Assembly: GCF_037392515.1 (NCBI RefSeq)
Contig: NC_090283.1
Span: 30,272,249 to 30,336,248, forward strand
Length of the DNA stretch: 64,000 bases
Direction of reading: 5' to 3'
From: Haliotis asinina
Lineage: Eukaryota; Mollusca; Gastropoda; Lepetellida; Haliotidae
Of this stretch, positions 11,101 through 26,100 are shown one piece after another; positions within the stretch are counted from its first letter, which is position 1, and every line of letters begins with the position of its first letter. Both the position numbers and the translations under genes were made by a program. Below the pieces are notes generated by a model. It saw only the letters and a program-made list of their open reading frames with translations, did no database searches and was not told the origin of the DNA.

Positions 11101-14100
11101 ACGTGCTTGATGATTGTAAGCGTATTGGGAGTCGGTAGATATATGGTTATGAAGTCGATTTTTGGATTGTCTGGTCTAGACCTGATTATTTAAAGACAGC
11201 AGTCTTACAGCAGAAATATTGCTGGATGCAGTGTTAAAAACTCCAATCAAACATCTCCTTAACAGCCTATTGATATGCAGGTATGCAATGCACATAACGC
11301 TGCTATAATACCTATCCCTCTTTAATACCGGAGAAACTGGTTTAACAAGACTAAAAACCACCCAATGCACTTAGCAGTAACGAAACAGTCAAGGGTGACC
11401 TTGTTCGCTACAGTTATACTAATGGGGGCCGTGTTTTCGAAAACAGTTTCTCTACAACCCACGCTTGACTGACAAATAGTATTAAAACACTACATTGAAC
11501 AGCTCATCATTACATTGTTCAGAGGCTCTGATAAATAGGGATTGTCATCTTGCCTTGGTTTATGTTTTAAGTCAGAATAAAATGGGCAACTCATCAGAGA
11601 ATGCTCATCATTCATAAGTGAGTGTCTGCCTTAGTACGTACGTATTCTATTCGCAAGGGGTGTTCTTGAAGGTGTAGTCCTGAGAATTTCAGTTACCAAA
11701 GAAAGAATGCCGGATGAGAGCTCGATAGGATTTAAAGAACGTAAGATTCTGGTGCCAATTCTGGTGTCTCTTGAAGCGTCAATATGTATGAAACTTATGT
11801 TTGTACATATTTGACGTTGACTGTCACACAGTCACACCCTCACGTTGACTATCACGCCGTCACTCCCTCACACTGTCACACCTTCAGTGAGATAATCAGT
11901 GACTGACAGTCTTCTGTGGAAACAGATAGGGGTAAGGACAAGCAAACAGGGGTAGGCAAACAAGTCTATCTCTGTCGATGTGGGGTTTATACGACAGATA
12001 GTTGATAGTCACTCATGATGAAATCAAAGCAAATCAAAGTGAAAGTGAGAAGGTGCTTAATAGGGAGACTAAAAGAACGATCAGCCCAATTTTCGTGTGA
12101 TGGGATGTAAATGGAAGGGTACAAGGAGTTCTAGATAAGCAACTGACGCCTGTACATGGTTCTTTTTCTCGTGGTTATGAACCATAAAGCACCATATCAC
12201 ATTCACTCAGACAGACTTTCTATGTCACTATCGTCAGTAGCAAGACAGCCGAGGGAGTTGGTTTTCTTTATGACAATATTTACAATGTCACGTGGTTGCT
12301 TTAATTATGAATGTAAAGATACGCTTGATCGACGGGCACGGGCAGTAGAGTGTTAAGTCCGCGAACATTATGTGGACAAAATGTTATCCCTAAATTGCAC
12401 AGTAACTAACGCATAAGAAGGATAGTTTTGTTGACAAAATGTTAGCCCTAAAATCACACACTTTCTTATACATTATCTTAGGAACGCTTTTCGGTTTCGA
12501 CCATTCACAACAGTTCAGGTATGAAATATGATAATGTCAGCATCAGACGATGTTATGCCAGGTATGGATATCTTTGTATAACATCATGCCTATGACGAGA
12601 AGCCTGGACTGTGCCTGAGGTGGGGAGCCTCATTGTTAAGTACAGGTAATGTCATTTCAGGAGCGCAACTCTTCGTCATAGCGGAATGTGGTTATTCTGC
12701 CGAAGAGGACTGCCCCGTAGGAGGCAGATATGTGCTGGATCATATTATATTCAGGCGACTCACTCACTTAGAACTAAGTGTAATACTGAGGGGCTCCCAG
12801 GCCTAGGAAATACCGGTGTTGACGCTTCTCCCTGCGTGGGGAAATGGCCTTGTCTGTTTTATGCAGTCGACCTGTCGCGACCTGTCATTAGTTTGTCAGA
12901 GTAAATGAATTTGCAGAAGCTATTTCATATTCATGAGAACTTTATGTTGCGTTTGTGCATTAAACACCTGGGTAGCTAGGTAGAAGGGCACGGTAGGGGT
13001 GTTTTAATATGTTAGACAGTGAAGGTACGGTGAAGGTTGTGTAGTCAAGCTTTGTGTATTCCATGCAGAGTTGTCTACCTTGGTGACACTTTAAAATGAA
13101 ACTTCAGCCAGTATCTTTAACTTTCGTGTTATTTACATAGGAATCCAAAAATATTTATAAAAAAACATGAAACATACATCAGCTCAGTAGGTTAGAACAC
13201 ACAGATGATGGGCGAATACCTAAATATAAAAATGAGTCATCTTGTGAATAATTACTTTATTGTTTGACGCACTGAGCACTATTCCTGCTATATGGTGTTG
13301 ATCTGTAAATAATCGAGTTTGGGCCAGACAATCCAGTGATCAACATCATGAGCATCGACCTACACAACTGACATACGATGATATTCATAAACCAAACACC
13401 GAGCCTGATCACCCGATCCCGTTTGTCGCCTCTTAGACAAGCATGGGTTGCTGAAGATCAATTCTAACAGTCACGGTATCATGAATGAATGAATGAATGA
13501 ATGAATAAATGTAATTGTTATACTCCGTGGATTGAGACACAAATATCAAAGAGTGATTAAATACCATGTTATAAATTTTATTCAGCTAGCTATTGGGTTA
13601 GCACCAGACACTGTTATCCTCTGATGTTCTCCTACAGATTAAACAACTGCCGCAACGCCATGAAGCTAGCTAAACAGCACTTCGACATCCCTCTTGTGCT
13701 GCGTCCCGAGGACCTGTGTTCTCCCGAACTGGACGATCGCTCCGCCATCACCTACCTCTCCTACTTCATCCGGCTCAACGCCCCCGGGTACGAAGCCACC
13801 ATCGACTGTGTACAGAAGAGGATCCGAACCAGGACAATAACCAACTTCACGGTAAGACGGGATTGAGATAACCGCCCACGTGAAAAATATTGAACAGATA
13901 ATGACGACAGGCGACTTTGTGGAGGGAATTTCCTGACGTCATAGACATCTGAGTCTTCACAGAGACCCTCATGTATAACTCGGAAAGGTAATCAGGATAA
14001 ATCTGGGATTCGAACTAACGACGTGTTTGTCTCACGTTTCCATGGTATCCGTGGAACACACACGTATTTACGTGTAAGATTGTCCGTAGTTACTCAGACG

Positions 14101-17100
14101 GTTATCCACCTGTAGTCGAAGTTACAGACATGCAAGAGAGGAACTGAGCTAAATCACAATGTAATCACATCACGGGCTGTTAGAAATATCAAGGGGTCAA
14201 TCCGTACTTGGTAAATAGCGACCAAAGATATTAGATAAAGATATAAACCAAAATGTACGAATTTGATGTAATGCTTTCCACAAAATTAGTTTTGCACACT
14301 GATATGGATACGTGTAAAATAATAAGGACAGGTGTAGATGGACCACAGACGACTTGCTCAGGGCCAAAGATGTGACATGATGACAGATTCAGCTAGGCCA
14401 TTAAAGGTCGGTAAGAACATGTGGGTTGCTCAGTCGAACGTGTTCCAAGGAAGGTATCGCGTGAAGATCCGAGTTAGACTGATCGTCAGTAACCCATGTT
14501 TGTTGAAAAAGGCGACTAAGGTATCAGTTGGTCAGGCTCGCTGACTTGCTTGACGTCATCGTATCACAGTTGCGTAGGACGATGGTCACGATCACTGGGT
14601 TGTCTGTTCCAGAATCGATTATTTACAGACCGCCGCCATATAGCTGGAATATCGGCGAGTGCGACGTAACACTAAGCTCACACACTCTAACGAATGCGGG
14701 TTGAATCTCAGATTCGACCTAAATATGATACTTAGTTTGTCAGAACAAAACCTTCCCTTTACGATCTACGACCCTTAAACAGCTGATTGCCATGTTTTGA
14801 TTTAACGTACAATCACTTTACAACAAACTTAGTCACTCTTTTCAGACGAATCTGGTGATGGGTGAGTGAGTGTGCATGGTTTTACGCATTTCTTTAGCAG
14901 TATTCCAGTAATATCACGGCGGTGGACAACAGAATGGGCTTCACACGGTGTACCCATTTGCGGAATCAAACTCGGGTTTTCGGCGTGACGAGTAAACGCT
15001 TTAATTACTAGGCTACCCCCTGCGAATCAGTCAATACAAATATAGTCATAGATGTTGTCTATTGAAAATAACCAAAATGATGCTTTCTCATCAAATTAAT
15101 CCTTGGGATTCAATTCAATACGTATTTATAAAAAGTCACTTGCCTGCATGCAAACCTATAGAATCCCACGTGACATAAGAAAAGCATGTACTTACTATAG
15201 GTAAAGTACTTGCGTCAGTGGTCTGTTCACCTGTTGCAGGAAGCATGATTACACATTGACATTCAGCTGTCAACAGGGTGATCGTTATCTGACAGAAAGG
15301 CCGTGTAATGATTTATCTGTGGATCAGTAGAAACTAATCTTATTCAGAGGAAAACATTCAGAAATGCCTTACCTAAAACTCTCCTTTTACTGATGAAATG
15401 ATACGACCGAATGGACTGGTATGACATGCGAAACCTTTCGGATCCGTGCCATTAGACATATCAAATGACCCGGAAGCAAATATTCACTCTTGTATACAAG
15501 TGCAAAACAGCAATCCTTCAAGAAGCCTGCCACAAAGCGTGATCTGCCTCTGGCTAAAGCTCTATAGCTAGGTGTCTCTGACTTGTAGTATTCGCCCTTC
15601 ACCACTGCGTGTGACAGCTAGCCGGGTTTGAGTCATATCCTTCATGAGAAATTGCATTTGAATAACAGGCCTGCCTTGACAAAGGTGTTCCCACAAGTGA
15701 TAGTATGTCATACAAACTGAGGGAAGAAAGTATACGAAGAATGAGGGATTGAAGGTGTGTTGGACAATGTCAGCTGGAATGTTTTCCTTCGATTTTGAAT
15801 CTGATGAGGTCGAATCTCTTCCCCAGACTGATTGGCACGATGGTAGAGCCCTGTGTGAACTGGTCAAGGTGTCCGGGGGCCCAGTCCCAGGGTGGCCGGA
15901 ATTAAGGGGGTCGTCTATCCAGACTCTACAACAAGGTGAGCTTCTCTGCCCATATCTTTCAATAGAACTCTAACACAACTTGACAGAGCTAGCACTATGA
16001 ACAATATCTCGTTCTTCTGAAGACAGGTTTTGGCGTTGTATGGTTGCTTTCAGTCGGGTGGTCCCGTTACGTTAATGTGATCCGTTATTGAATGCCAAGT
16101 CGTAAATAACTCTTTGTATTTTTAGATCTGCCTTGTAGAGAAAACATGTACGACAACTACTTTCACCTGACTTGCATAATGATAGCCGTGCACTGAATAT
16201 AATCGATCGAATAGACGTACGATACTTGTAGGTCGTGAGACGTTGTTAAGAGAGTGGTGATATTGTCAACGTTGCTCTTCAGGCATAGAGGGAGGGAGAG
16301 ATTTAGGAGTGGAGCCCCTCCTGACAGCAGAGGAAATCCGAGAGGAAAACCAGGAACATCTTGGCATCATGGCGTACACAGCCCAGTTTCTTCCTTTCAC
16401 TCAGGTGGTCACCAAGACGGATCAAAACCTCTCCAGAACGGACTACAACGTCAACAAGATGGATAGAGGCAGCTTCAACGTCTCAACGTCGGAAAATAGG
16501 AACTACAATGTCTCAGAAAGGAGAAACTACAGCTTTGAGAGGACGAATCATGCAGATTATAACGTGTCAACAAAGATGGACATTAATCAAAACAGGGTAA
16601 GTACCACAGGTACTTTGCAAATTTTCTGATTATAGATGGGGAATATCTGGGACAATTGTGCAGCAATACTATCGCAAATCTTTCGACACTTGGTCTATTC
16701 GACTGAGAGGGTTTAATATATTTCGCTTTTTCAGCATCCTTTATATACCAAGTTTACTATTATCAGGTAACATAAAAATCAATCCATTTATAGTTTTCAT
16801 AAAAATACAGTGAGTGTTAATATGACTTGAGTGTTTCAGCATGCATTCACCACCAGTCTTTAAGCACTGTGTTAACACACATTGATAAACAGGAACACAG
16901 ACCAGGCATAAAAAGGTTCCGAATGTTTTTGACAACCGAGAGTTCTTTCGTAACCAACGCTAGATTTTGCAGACGAATAAGAATAACAAATTTAGAGTTA
17001 TTTCTCCTCCGTCGATATGCATTGGCAAATCACTGGCAATTTCCGTGCATCATGCGCGATTCAATGTTATCAGAGATGAAGAAGTTCTTCCACGAAGTAA

Positions 17101-20100
17101 GGTATGAGTTGCCATTGGTAGTTGGGTATATGACAATGCACCTCGTCTGCTATAATAGAAGAGCGCTTAGCCAATCAGAAAACGACATTTATGTGTGAGG
17201 TGAGATAAGATGTCATCACTACCTCATGGGTATTGATGACAGGCTGATGTTTACCCGACATTGTCACATGATGTCATCCTCATCACATGTATAGTGATGA
17301 CAGTTGTTTAACCGACATATATAACTAAACATGTGGTATTATGTATGGCATGTATGTATGACATGTGGCTACTTTTACTGCACAGTGTAACGAGAGTAAC
17401 GTTTCGATGTAGATTCTTGAATGGTTGTCAGCTTAAAAGTGACTACAGCCAGGTGACGAGAAGCATGAATACATTGACAAGTAGCAGACTAGTACAAAGG
17501 TTAACTGATAACAACTAATATATTCCTGGATCAACAAACAGCAGAACTCATGAGAAAAAGGCAACGTTCTGGCAGTTTGGATTCTAACTAAGAAATAAAT
17601 TGACAAGAAGTATATTAACTAGGATTTGTCCATTCGATGGATTTGCTCTACGAGGATGGTAAATAATTCTCTTGATGTCTCTTGATGGAAAGTTTATGGT
17701 GTTTCGATGGCTGTCAAGTAGGATATGTTCTGTTTGACTGACATTTTAGAAGTTGATGAGTGATAAGGATATTGTAGGCAGTCATCGCTAATCTATCTTA
17801 TTAACTATTTATGTTTTGTTCGGCCTCATAAACACCTGGCTTCCCCAGCTGCTACTGCATTAATTACCAATATGCTTGTTGTTGTTGTGGCCGTTATATT
17901 TTTCATATTGTTGTTGTTGTTGCTATTGTTGTTGTTGTGGCTGTTGTTGTTAGACCCTGTTAGATGTATATAAGTCATTTATGTGGGATAGTACTTGTAC
18001 TTCCTTGACGTTCTTGCTTGACACCATTGTGAGAAACTACACCGTCGCATCATATTATTGTAGAGAAAGTCTCATCATGCCGTTTTTAATGTCTCATAGT
18101 TTCAATAGTCAGCCTGCACTGAAACAAAATATGAACTATGTAACAACTGAATATTGCGTGTTAGGTGTAGTTGTTCCCTCAGGTGGTGAAATGCCATGTT
18201 TCTTCTACAACCACTCAGGAACGTTATGGCCACTGCTCTTGGAAGTGTTTTATTAGCATAACTGATTAACTGACATAAGGAAATTATTTCTACTTTAAAC
18301 AAGCATAAAATTGTGCTTATTTTGATCATCTTCATCATAACTTGTAATGGGGATTAGCCTGTACACATTTTCCTTCATTTGCTAGTTGGATTAATGGAAA
18401 GGTTCCTTTCAAACAGATACGCATGAACAATATTCACGCTTTTATTCAGACGCACTTCGATTTAAAGTCTATTCGTTCCAAAATCATGGGAACAGCTTGG
18501 GGCACAGTATTATGACAGAGGCGTTTGAACAGATGAGTTCTGACTTCAAGAATCCAATGAATTGGGTCACTTGTGTGTTGCGGAGGTGTTTTGTTAGGTC
18601 ACGTGACACACATTGATACCGCCTGACATTGAGTCCGATGTATTTATGTATACACGGAGGTCTGGCTTGAATAGAAGAGCTGAGGTAACTGCCACACAGT
18701 CAGCTAAACGTCTTTATTCAGCAGGGTGTACCTTGGCGGTGTCCTCGTCCACTGGGAATGTTGCCTATATGGGCTCGTTTAAAGTAGGACAGAAATATGC
18801 TGAGCAAGATTAATAACGAGCCTCTCACATGTGTTCAGTTTTGTACGTACATGAAAGTTTCGTGTTAATATTTTGAGCTTAGATATTCCTTCGGAAGCTA
18901 CATCACAAGTCAAAGAAACATATTTTTTTAAACAAAAGAAAAAAAAAGAAAAAGAGAAAACAAAATGGAAATATGAAACATCACCGTCAAAATCTGTTTG
19001 ATCATCTGCCCAAACAAATAGTGACGAGTGAGTGAGTTTAGTTCCAGCAGGTTCATTCATATTCAGTGTCGCTCGGCTCGGTTTTTGACACATCTTCAGT
19101 AGACTATATTATTCTTTTTGTTCTTAACTCTAAACCCATAGTTGCCATTAATCAATGTTTGTTCACCCTTTGCATTATTATTTGTTCTTACAAATCTATT
19201 GTCACTATACTTCCCTTGAAATAGACTATAACTACCCCCCCCCCCCTATTGTTCTAAGGGTGTCGTTGTTGTTTAAGGAAGAGTGGGCACAATGGGGATA
19301 CACCTTTCACACATTGTACCCATGTGGGAATCGAACCCGGGCTTTCGGCATGACGAGCAAACGCTCTAACCACTAGGCTACCTTTATGGTTTTGTAAAAG
19401 TCATGTTACACCATAGTACATAAATCCATTCATCCGAACTAGAGTATTCCTAAATCACCATGTGAGTGAGTGAGTGAGTGAGTTAGCTTTACACCACACT
19501 CAGCAATAGTCTAGCTATATAGCGGCGGCCTGTAAATAATCGAGCCTGGACCAGATAACCCACTGATCAACAGCATGAGCATCTATTTACGCCAATGAGA
19601 TACAGTGACGTGTGGTAACGAAGTCAATGACCTTGATCACCCGATCCCGTTAGTCGCCTCTTAAGACAAGCATGAATACTGAAGGTCAATCTTCACGGAT
19701 CACATAAACAGTGAGATGAATACACCTTTGTAAGGGAAACTGGCCACTGGTATCAATAAACATGTTCAAATGAATTTTAGTAGCTTACCTGACCCTGATC
19801 AGGGTGATTCACACACCCACTAAAATAGCAAACCTCCATTAACTTGGGGACGGATCATTTAGTGTAGAGGAAGGATTGATCATTTAGTGTAGAGGAAGGA
19901 GGGATCATTTAGTGTGGAGGAAGGAGGGATCATTTAGTGTAGAGGTGCCTCGAGAACGGTCTTAGGAACGTATATTATTTCAGTATGTTTTACTGACGCC
20001 ATCGTCCCGCCATGCCATGAAGTAGTTTTCATGTCCACCATCTTAATCTCATGCATCCACGTGTCGTTCCCACTGAAAGTCCCTCAGCAGGCTGTTACTG

Positions 20101-23100
20101 CATGCATTATCAAGGACAATATAAGCATGAGTAAATTCACTTGACAACATGTAGCAGGTGCTTCATGTTGCCTTGCCTATTTCAATACACAGGCTTTATC
20201 TCAAGACGAAATCCCAAACGGGAATTGCATCATAAAAAGTCAAATCAAAATGATTCAGAAAATTCAATAGGCTTTGAAGAATAAGACATACTCACGTACC
20301 TCGAAACTATCATCTCTTTTCACAACGACCAACCAGATAACTCCATTGATGAATGCCATAGGTCCACATTCTTGTGCCTGCGTTACGGTGATGTCCATCA
20401 GCTTCCATGACGTCAGGGACACCGGCAACGTCTTGCTGCATAACCTTTTAACCTTAAGGTGGGAGCAGTGTCGACTACAGCAGGGAAACAGGTCTCCGGA
20501 ATGTGCAAGGATACCGTCAGTGAAGTTTTCATTTGAAACTTTGAAAGGAGTGTATCTATTATACAGCAAGTATGACCATCACTTTGCGAAGTCCGCAAAT
20601 CATGAAGGGAGGTGTACGTGTCAGACGGCCTCTGGGGGATGTACAGTCGGAGAAGATGCATATGGAGGAACATCACAAAGGGAAGAACATGGAGAAATAT
20701 ATTGAGAAACACATGGAGCAGAGCATATCTGAGAACCATATGGATATTATGATGAGGGAAACACGTTCTGAAATGTGGCAGTCTGACCGCCAGTTGGAGG
20801 AGATGGATATGGAGACCCAGGTGCTTCAGGAACACCATTCAGAACACCACACGGAACATCACATGGAACACCTCCATACACAGGAGACCAGGCATAAGGA
20901 ACATGTACACAAACGAAAAGTGTCGTTTCGGGACAATAAGGTAAACAATGATCCGAGACATGCTCGAGACAATAAGGAAAACGATGACTCGAGATATGCA
21001 ATCTGTTTCAGCGGATGACCATGAATAATTCTTCTCTGACATTAACTTTTCATATCCAAGAACGGAAATGTTATGTATTTTTGTTTGGATATTAATTCTA
21101 TCAATAATAAAACTAATAGTCATTTACTAGGATACACATATGGTCGTTATCTAGTAACGGGAACAAAGATATAGGCAACCGTCTCCATACATAGGTGTCA
21201 TCCTTCGTGTAACCAAGGGCGTGCACCGGTTGCTATGCAACTCAAATGTTAAATGTGATTTAAGCTAAGCATTTACATATTGCAAAACCTGTAAGGTAGG
21301 ATCCTAGTTGTATATGTACATTTATAAGATGATATGAAAGCATTACAACTATTCCTTAAGTACAAAAGTGTCAAAAAAGCTATGAAAACGTTCTGATTAG
21401 AAAATCAAATATGTTTTTCTCTTATCCAAACTATAAAATGTTTGAGTTGTTATGATTGCATCATAGTAAACACCTTGGGTGTAAATGTCTAACTTCTATA
21501 TTTACTTCTGGCACAGTGTGGTTTGTACTTTGTAAATTAACACGTGTGGCTTGTCAGTTACATTGCTCAGATTTTAGATACAGCTGTGAGGCGCTGTGGG
21601 CGAGAAATGTTGCCTGTCTGGTTTACCCAGTATGGCCATTTATCTGCATTGCATTCCTCGTGACGTGGATACAAAGCTCCCCAGACAGACAGACAGCCTG
21701 CTTGCTGAAGCATGTCCGTTGTACCTAATAATGACAAAACGTGTTTGTACAGTATTTAAACCAGAAAAATACAAGAAGATGTAAACTGGGTGATTTAAGT
21801 TCGAAGCCGCCTTCAGCTATATGGCAAAACAAAACGACTGTTGACACGTGGGGAATCGAATCTGGGTCCTCGGTGTGTCAGAGGAATGCTTTTACCATAA
21901 AACAACCACACCGCCCCACAAGACGTAGAACGGTAGACAGGGCTATATCAATATATCTTAATATTATGTCACAATATGTGCATATTCCGACATCACAGAG
22001 CATCTATACATGCATACGGTGCGTGGGAACGTCTGGGTTTAACTGTCTACATGGGTGCATTGTGTGAAGCTCATTTCTGGTGTCCCCGACTTGATATTGC
22101 TGGAATGTTGCTAAACGTGGTGAAAAACCAAACTCACTCACTCACTTTACAAGCATACAGAGTAGCCATCTGTTAATGCATGTAAATATCGGTGTTAATA
22201 CTGAAAAACACTCATCGCACAAAACAATATTCTAAGAATTCTACTTTTGTTGGGATATTGGTATTCTGAGGTTGGGGCAAAATACTTCGAATTCGGCATA
22301 AAGAGTAGATTTGTTAGACATGTGGTAGACATATGGAGAACCTTTACGGATTGTCGCCTCCGTGATACACATATTGTCCATTCGCTTATTTGCTTTGGAG
22401 GACATGTTTCATCTATTTTGAAACTTTCCTTAAGGCTTTCATCGTTTCTTATATCTTCTAGAGACACCCAGTAAAGCAACAAAATATATCTCGGATATTT
22501 TTATGTCAAGAGTGGAGCGGGTACCACAGGCGGGTTAAGATGTGTTCACCTCGTCGCGAACACCTGGCGTCATCACCATTTGCTATGTTCATAAACTATG
22601 CACTGCGTCTTTTCTGAGATATAAATAGATCGTTTTGAAATATTCCTTCGTTACATAAATATTACACGCCTAGAGGCATCTCCACAAACAATTGATGCCG
22701 CATATAGTTCCTTGCTGTAGTTTCCATGATATGTGCGACTGCTAGTTGACTCCATCAGATGGAGCGAAATACGTACACGGAAAAGAGAATAGAAGGTTCC
22801 CATATTTGTTTGAGATACCGGGTGGAACCAAATCAAATATCCAACTCTGTTGTGCATGGAATGCATGGAATAACCAGTGTTTTGTAAGAATACACGTGCA
22901 TATTCGATATCATTTCATGACTTTGTGAATCATATGTGGCTCTGATGAATAAAATAGTTTCTTGAATCCTTTAGTTCGTTATAAACAGGTTCGTTATAAA
23001 CCTAGTTTTCTGTACTTCTATGCCGATATTGGTCCCATTGAGAGTGTGTGTACTCTATTTTAACAGAATTAACAGAATTACCGGATATGTCTTGAAGCTA

Positions 23101-26100
23101 ACACTGTACAATGCAGAGACGAGATTTTCGAAGCTCTCTTGGCGTAAGTTTATGTTAATGCATGGCACTTATGACTATCTTAGCGCTAAGAGAGCTTCGA
23201 AAATCTGGGTCCTGGGCCTCATTCCTCAGCGCGACCGTAGCGCTACAACAGTCGTAAGTTTATGTTAAAGTATAAGAGTTACGACTGTCGCAGCGATACG
23301 AAACACGCTTTGAGGGCTGGGGCCCAAGTAATCAGGATTGTGCAGCTTATGACCATGATACGTTCTATTATAGATTATGATATAGGAATATGTGGGCTAT
23401 TATGTGTTCTCCGTCTAACATCTTCTATTACATATAGAGAACGTATCCCTGCGCGGTGCTCATAGTACGTTTGTGTTCCAGGTATCCGTGTACGACGACG
23501 AGATCAGTTCCAGCCACGCCCCAACCATCAGCTCCCAAGCTCCATCCTTCCATCTCGTAAAGTCTCCCGGCACCACCAACAACGTCATGCCACCCAGAGT
23601 CGACCTGCAGATGGAGTCGTACAAGTTCGATACGTACTCTGTGGGGGTGATCATTGACTCTAAGGTAACTCGGCCACCGATCTATGTTCACGTTTGGTTT
23701 TCACGACTGGCTGTGTACTGATCACGGGTAAAAGGTTGTGGGTATCTGAAGAATATAAAGTTGAAACATCTTGCGATATTGCTATTGGCGAAAAGGCGTA
23801 AGTACATGCCATCTTCTGTGTGAAAGTAGGTCTTTTGTCACCTCTCATGAAATCTGTACACACTAAGTATTTATTGTTCCATATATTGTGGATAAAATAA
23901 AGATCATTCAACCAGTCTGTCATTGATTGTATGGTTCCTCTGTGTTCAGATGTCACCGCCGTTTGACCCAGAGAAGATCCGTGTGGAGGCTGAGGCCCCG
24001 AGTGGGCGGGTCATCAAGATGACCGGTGACGGTCACTACACAGCACAGTTCATGCCATCAGAGATCGGTCAGTAACAGCAATAATGAGTGACCATTACTG
24101 GAACCAAACGGTATATAGATACGACAAGATCCGCCCACACATGAATATTTATAATTTCTGTGCACTTAAGACCATTGTAGGTTTAAGGGCACGACATACA
24201 ACTCCTGACAAGAATCAAGATCTATAAAAAAAAAACAATATGCAATGAGTTGCTAGAAGCAGACAACATCTGTTTCCATGATAAACCATTCCATTTCTTA
24301 CCATATACGACAGAAAGAAAGTCCGTAACTTTATACAACCTGTTTATGAAAGAGCAAAGTAACTTTAAAGCACAATAAGGCAAATCTAACGTATTCTAAC
24401 GTTTCTTGAAGACAATAACACTTCATTCAATAAAATGGAAAATAGAACCGTTCTTTTAATCTTGAACATGAAAACAGAAACGTATCTGTAGTTTTTTCAA
24501 AGTGAAACGATTTATCCTCCTACCATACGTACCTGTGAATGTGGATCTGCATATAAAATGTTCTAATCCCCAGGTCGGTGGCGTGTTGATCTGTACTACA
24601 ACAACCGCCACATCGACGGCTGCCCCATTGACGTGTGTGACCCCTCACAGGTCCGAGTGTGTGATCTCAAAGGAGGCGGTGTGGCCAAAATGCAGGAGTT
24701 CAAAGGTGTCTTAGCCCCTTTTCTTTAATCTTCTTTACCCAACGAGGTGTCACTATCCCCGCTATTCGTGGCATCAACTGATTTAATTTTATTATATAAT
24801 GTTTTTATAGTTCCCAAGGTTACATCATTAAAAATCAGTTCACATTTTTGTGAGTTTGTAAGATAGCATTCGAACTTACATAAAAATTCACAGTTTCAGA
24901 ATTTTGACTCTTAGAGATCAAAATATCGTACCGAACATAGTCTGTTTTCAGTGTTAAGATGGGAATACAGATCGCTGTTTTGTGACATGATTTTGGTGGA
25001 TGTTATTTTTAATTGTAATGATCTTTTCTACATTAAAAATTTGTCTCACAACAGGCACGAGCTTGTGAAGTTTTGGAGTAAGTTGGCTTATCCCACATAG
25101 ACGGATATATTTTGGGGCAGCTAGGATAATATAATTCAATAATCAAATGATTTTATGTAAAAGAAACATTGCACAAATGCACATGACCTAATGCAAGAGA
25201 ATTGTATTTGGCAATTATGTGTCTCCAGTGGACTGTACGCGAGCTGGTGACGGTGAAGTGCAGGTGGACATCAAGCACCAGGGCAGGAAGGTGCCGGTGA
25301 CCATCACACAGTCAACTAAGGGCATGTACAGGGTCACCTACAGCCCGTATGACGCCGGTCCATACTTCATCAACGTCCAGTTCAACAGGGCAGAAGTCAG
25401 AGGTGAGAAATCTTTTTGGCCTCGATATTGCAGAAAAAAGACACATGTGTTAAATCCACGAGCATTTACATGTTTGATTCGAATTCGATTCGATTCGATT
25501 CGGTCATATTGCAATGGGAGGTAGAGCCATAGACGATTGTCTCCCTTTGGCCCTGTACGTCACAGAAATTATGTGATGAAAGTAACTTGGTCACGTATTA
25601 CTGAGAGATGCACACAGCATCAAGCCATCACTTTTGTCAGATCAGTGAATGATATCTATAAATAATGAGTATTATGATGGAAAGTAAAGTGTTTTTTTTG
25701 AAACGATGGAAGTTACAGACCGCCCATACGCTAGTTATATGAGCAATATAACCAACTATTTAACAAAAACATTCTTGTAGCAGTAGGCATATAGTTCACA
25801 CACTATACATGCAGTCTGGATGCTACACGACTCCTGTGTGTCGGGATAAACATAACCAACTATTTAACAAAAACATTCTTGTAGCAGTAAGCATATAGTT
25901 CACACACTACACATGCAGTCTAGATGCTACACGACCCCGTGTGTCGGGATAAGCTTAACTTTCAAATATACGGTTAATAATATTGATAACAGTGTAGTGT
26001 GAGCACTGAATTGAAGGACAGGGCATAGAGATATGCATATACATGTATAGAGACAGGAAACAACTTATTGTGTACACTTGCTACACACATGATGTTTAGA

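Larger units (their letters stand above)
16597..23481 (+). other. jbug: 6.9-kb filamin intron with repeats
   Basis: The largest fully contained filamin intron. Apart from the doubtful His-rich frame near 20.6-20.9 kb it contains dispersed repeats, a TTG microsatellite, a 24-bp tandem array near 19.85 kb and a double-hairpin element near 23.1 kb. Confidence 0.6.
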
